A stretch of 64,000 nucleotides of DNA from Mycobacterium paraense (lineage in GTDB: Bacteria > Actinomycetota > Actinomycetes > Mycobacteriales > Mycobacteriaceae), in assembly GCF_002101815.1 (NCBI RefSeq), contig NZ_LQPM01000013.1, forward strand, positions 62,001 to 126,000, written 5' to 3'. Each line of letters opens with the position of its first letter. The stretch's first letter is position 1. The notes beneath the pieces are model-generated. The model made no database searches. It was not told the DNA's origin and saw only the letters and a program-made list of their open reading frames with translations. Both the position numbers and the translations under genes were made by a program. Of the stretch, positions 63,911 to 64,000 are shown one piece after another.

Positions 63911-64000
63911 TTTGAACCGCCCCCCACATAGACCCAAGAGTCTCCAACGCGTTCATATCCATATGCGGCTGCGTTCTGGTTAAGGAAGTTTACCTCCATC
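63907..64000 (-). CDS. 3' end of an unknown gene, possible toxin, cut by window edge
   Basis: The frame ending TGA at 63909-63907 is open to the right edge and shows about 30 residues, NFLNQNAAAYGYERVGDSW near the start and VYVGGGSK at the end. An in-frame ATG at 63999 exists, but the segment reads like the C-terminus of a longer domain. Its position directly before the coupled immunity-like gene is where a polymorphic toxin's C-terminal domain is expected. Not identifiable from so little sequence. Confidence 0.5.
   Translation of the reverse strand, partial: MEVNFLNQNAAAYGYERVGDSWVYVGGGSK

Overview
The window comes from a slow-growing, high-GC mycobacterium, most likely a non-tuberculous species of the Mycobacterium avium complex type. 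The evidence is a PE-PPE protein at the left edge, an MmpS/MmpL pair, several DUF732 secreted proteins, F420-dependent LLM oxidoreductases, mycofactocin-coupled SDRs, a complete mce operon, a 13E12-type HNH gene and a Rv2525c-like Tat protein. GC is roughly two thirds almost throughout and falls visibly at the right edge (about 62.2-64.0 kb).

Layout. 0-5.5 kb: PE-PPE (partial), DUF732, a membrane protein, MmpS/MmpL lipid exporter, HicB-like protein. 5.6-8.7 kb: alpha/beta hydrolase, SDR, small protein, MFS transporter. 8.7-16.2 kb: a catabolic island with three metal-dependent amidohydrolases, an acetoacetate-decarboxylase-like protein, an SDR, an IclR regulator with a perfect palindromic operator, and a TfdA/TauD dioxygenase. 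16.3-19.5 kb: DUF1906 protein, small membrane protein, GMC oxidoreductase under a 38-bp perfect palindrome, tRNA-Ala(GGC). 19.6-28.2 kb: a block whose order matches, from memory, M. tuberculosis Rv3068c-Rv3075c (pgmA, two crcB genes, LLM, DUF488, 13E12, HpcH/HpaI lyase), interrupted by a 1.3-kb insertion sequence between the DUF488 and 13E12 genes. 28.2-31.7 kb: membrane protein, WGxxGxxG-tail secreted protein with a strong terminator, hemerythrin-like protein, SelO. 31.7-40.4 kb: TetR and a divergent oxidation operon (two mycofactocin-coupled SDRs, double carboxymuconolactone decarboxylase-like protein, ALDH, flavin monooxygenase), interrupted by a tnpB-only IS200/IS605-type element. 40.7-42.2 kb: two tandem TetR paralogues sharing an upstream motif.

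42.2-50.1 kb: DUF732 proteins, a serine hydrolase, an M15-type peptidase, a GlnA1-type glutamine synthetase with a GlnR-like box, a K+ channel with two RCK domains, and a secreted protein. 50.1-61.4 kb: a membrane adenylate cyclase, a perfect CRP-type site overlapping its stop codon, then yrbEA-yrbEB-mceABCDEF, a Mam protein and a secreted protein, all on the minus strand. This suggests cAMP/CRP control of a lipid importer by its own upstream cyclase. 61.5-64.0 kb: a Tat-exported amidase lipoprotein, then a low-GC array of immunity-like genes (one Imm63-like, two paralogues of an unrecognised family) translationally coupled to the 3' end of a gene that runs off the window. It looks like the immunity end of a polymorphic toxin locus.

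The features most worth following are the cyclase-CRP-mce arrangement, the right-edge immunity array, the SOS box lying on a start codon, the tnpB element that supplies its neighbour's stop codon, and the giant palindrome at the GMC promoter.
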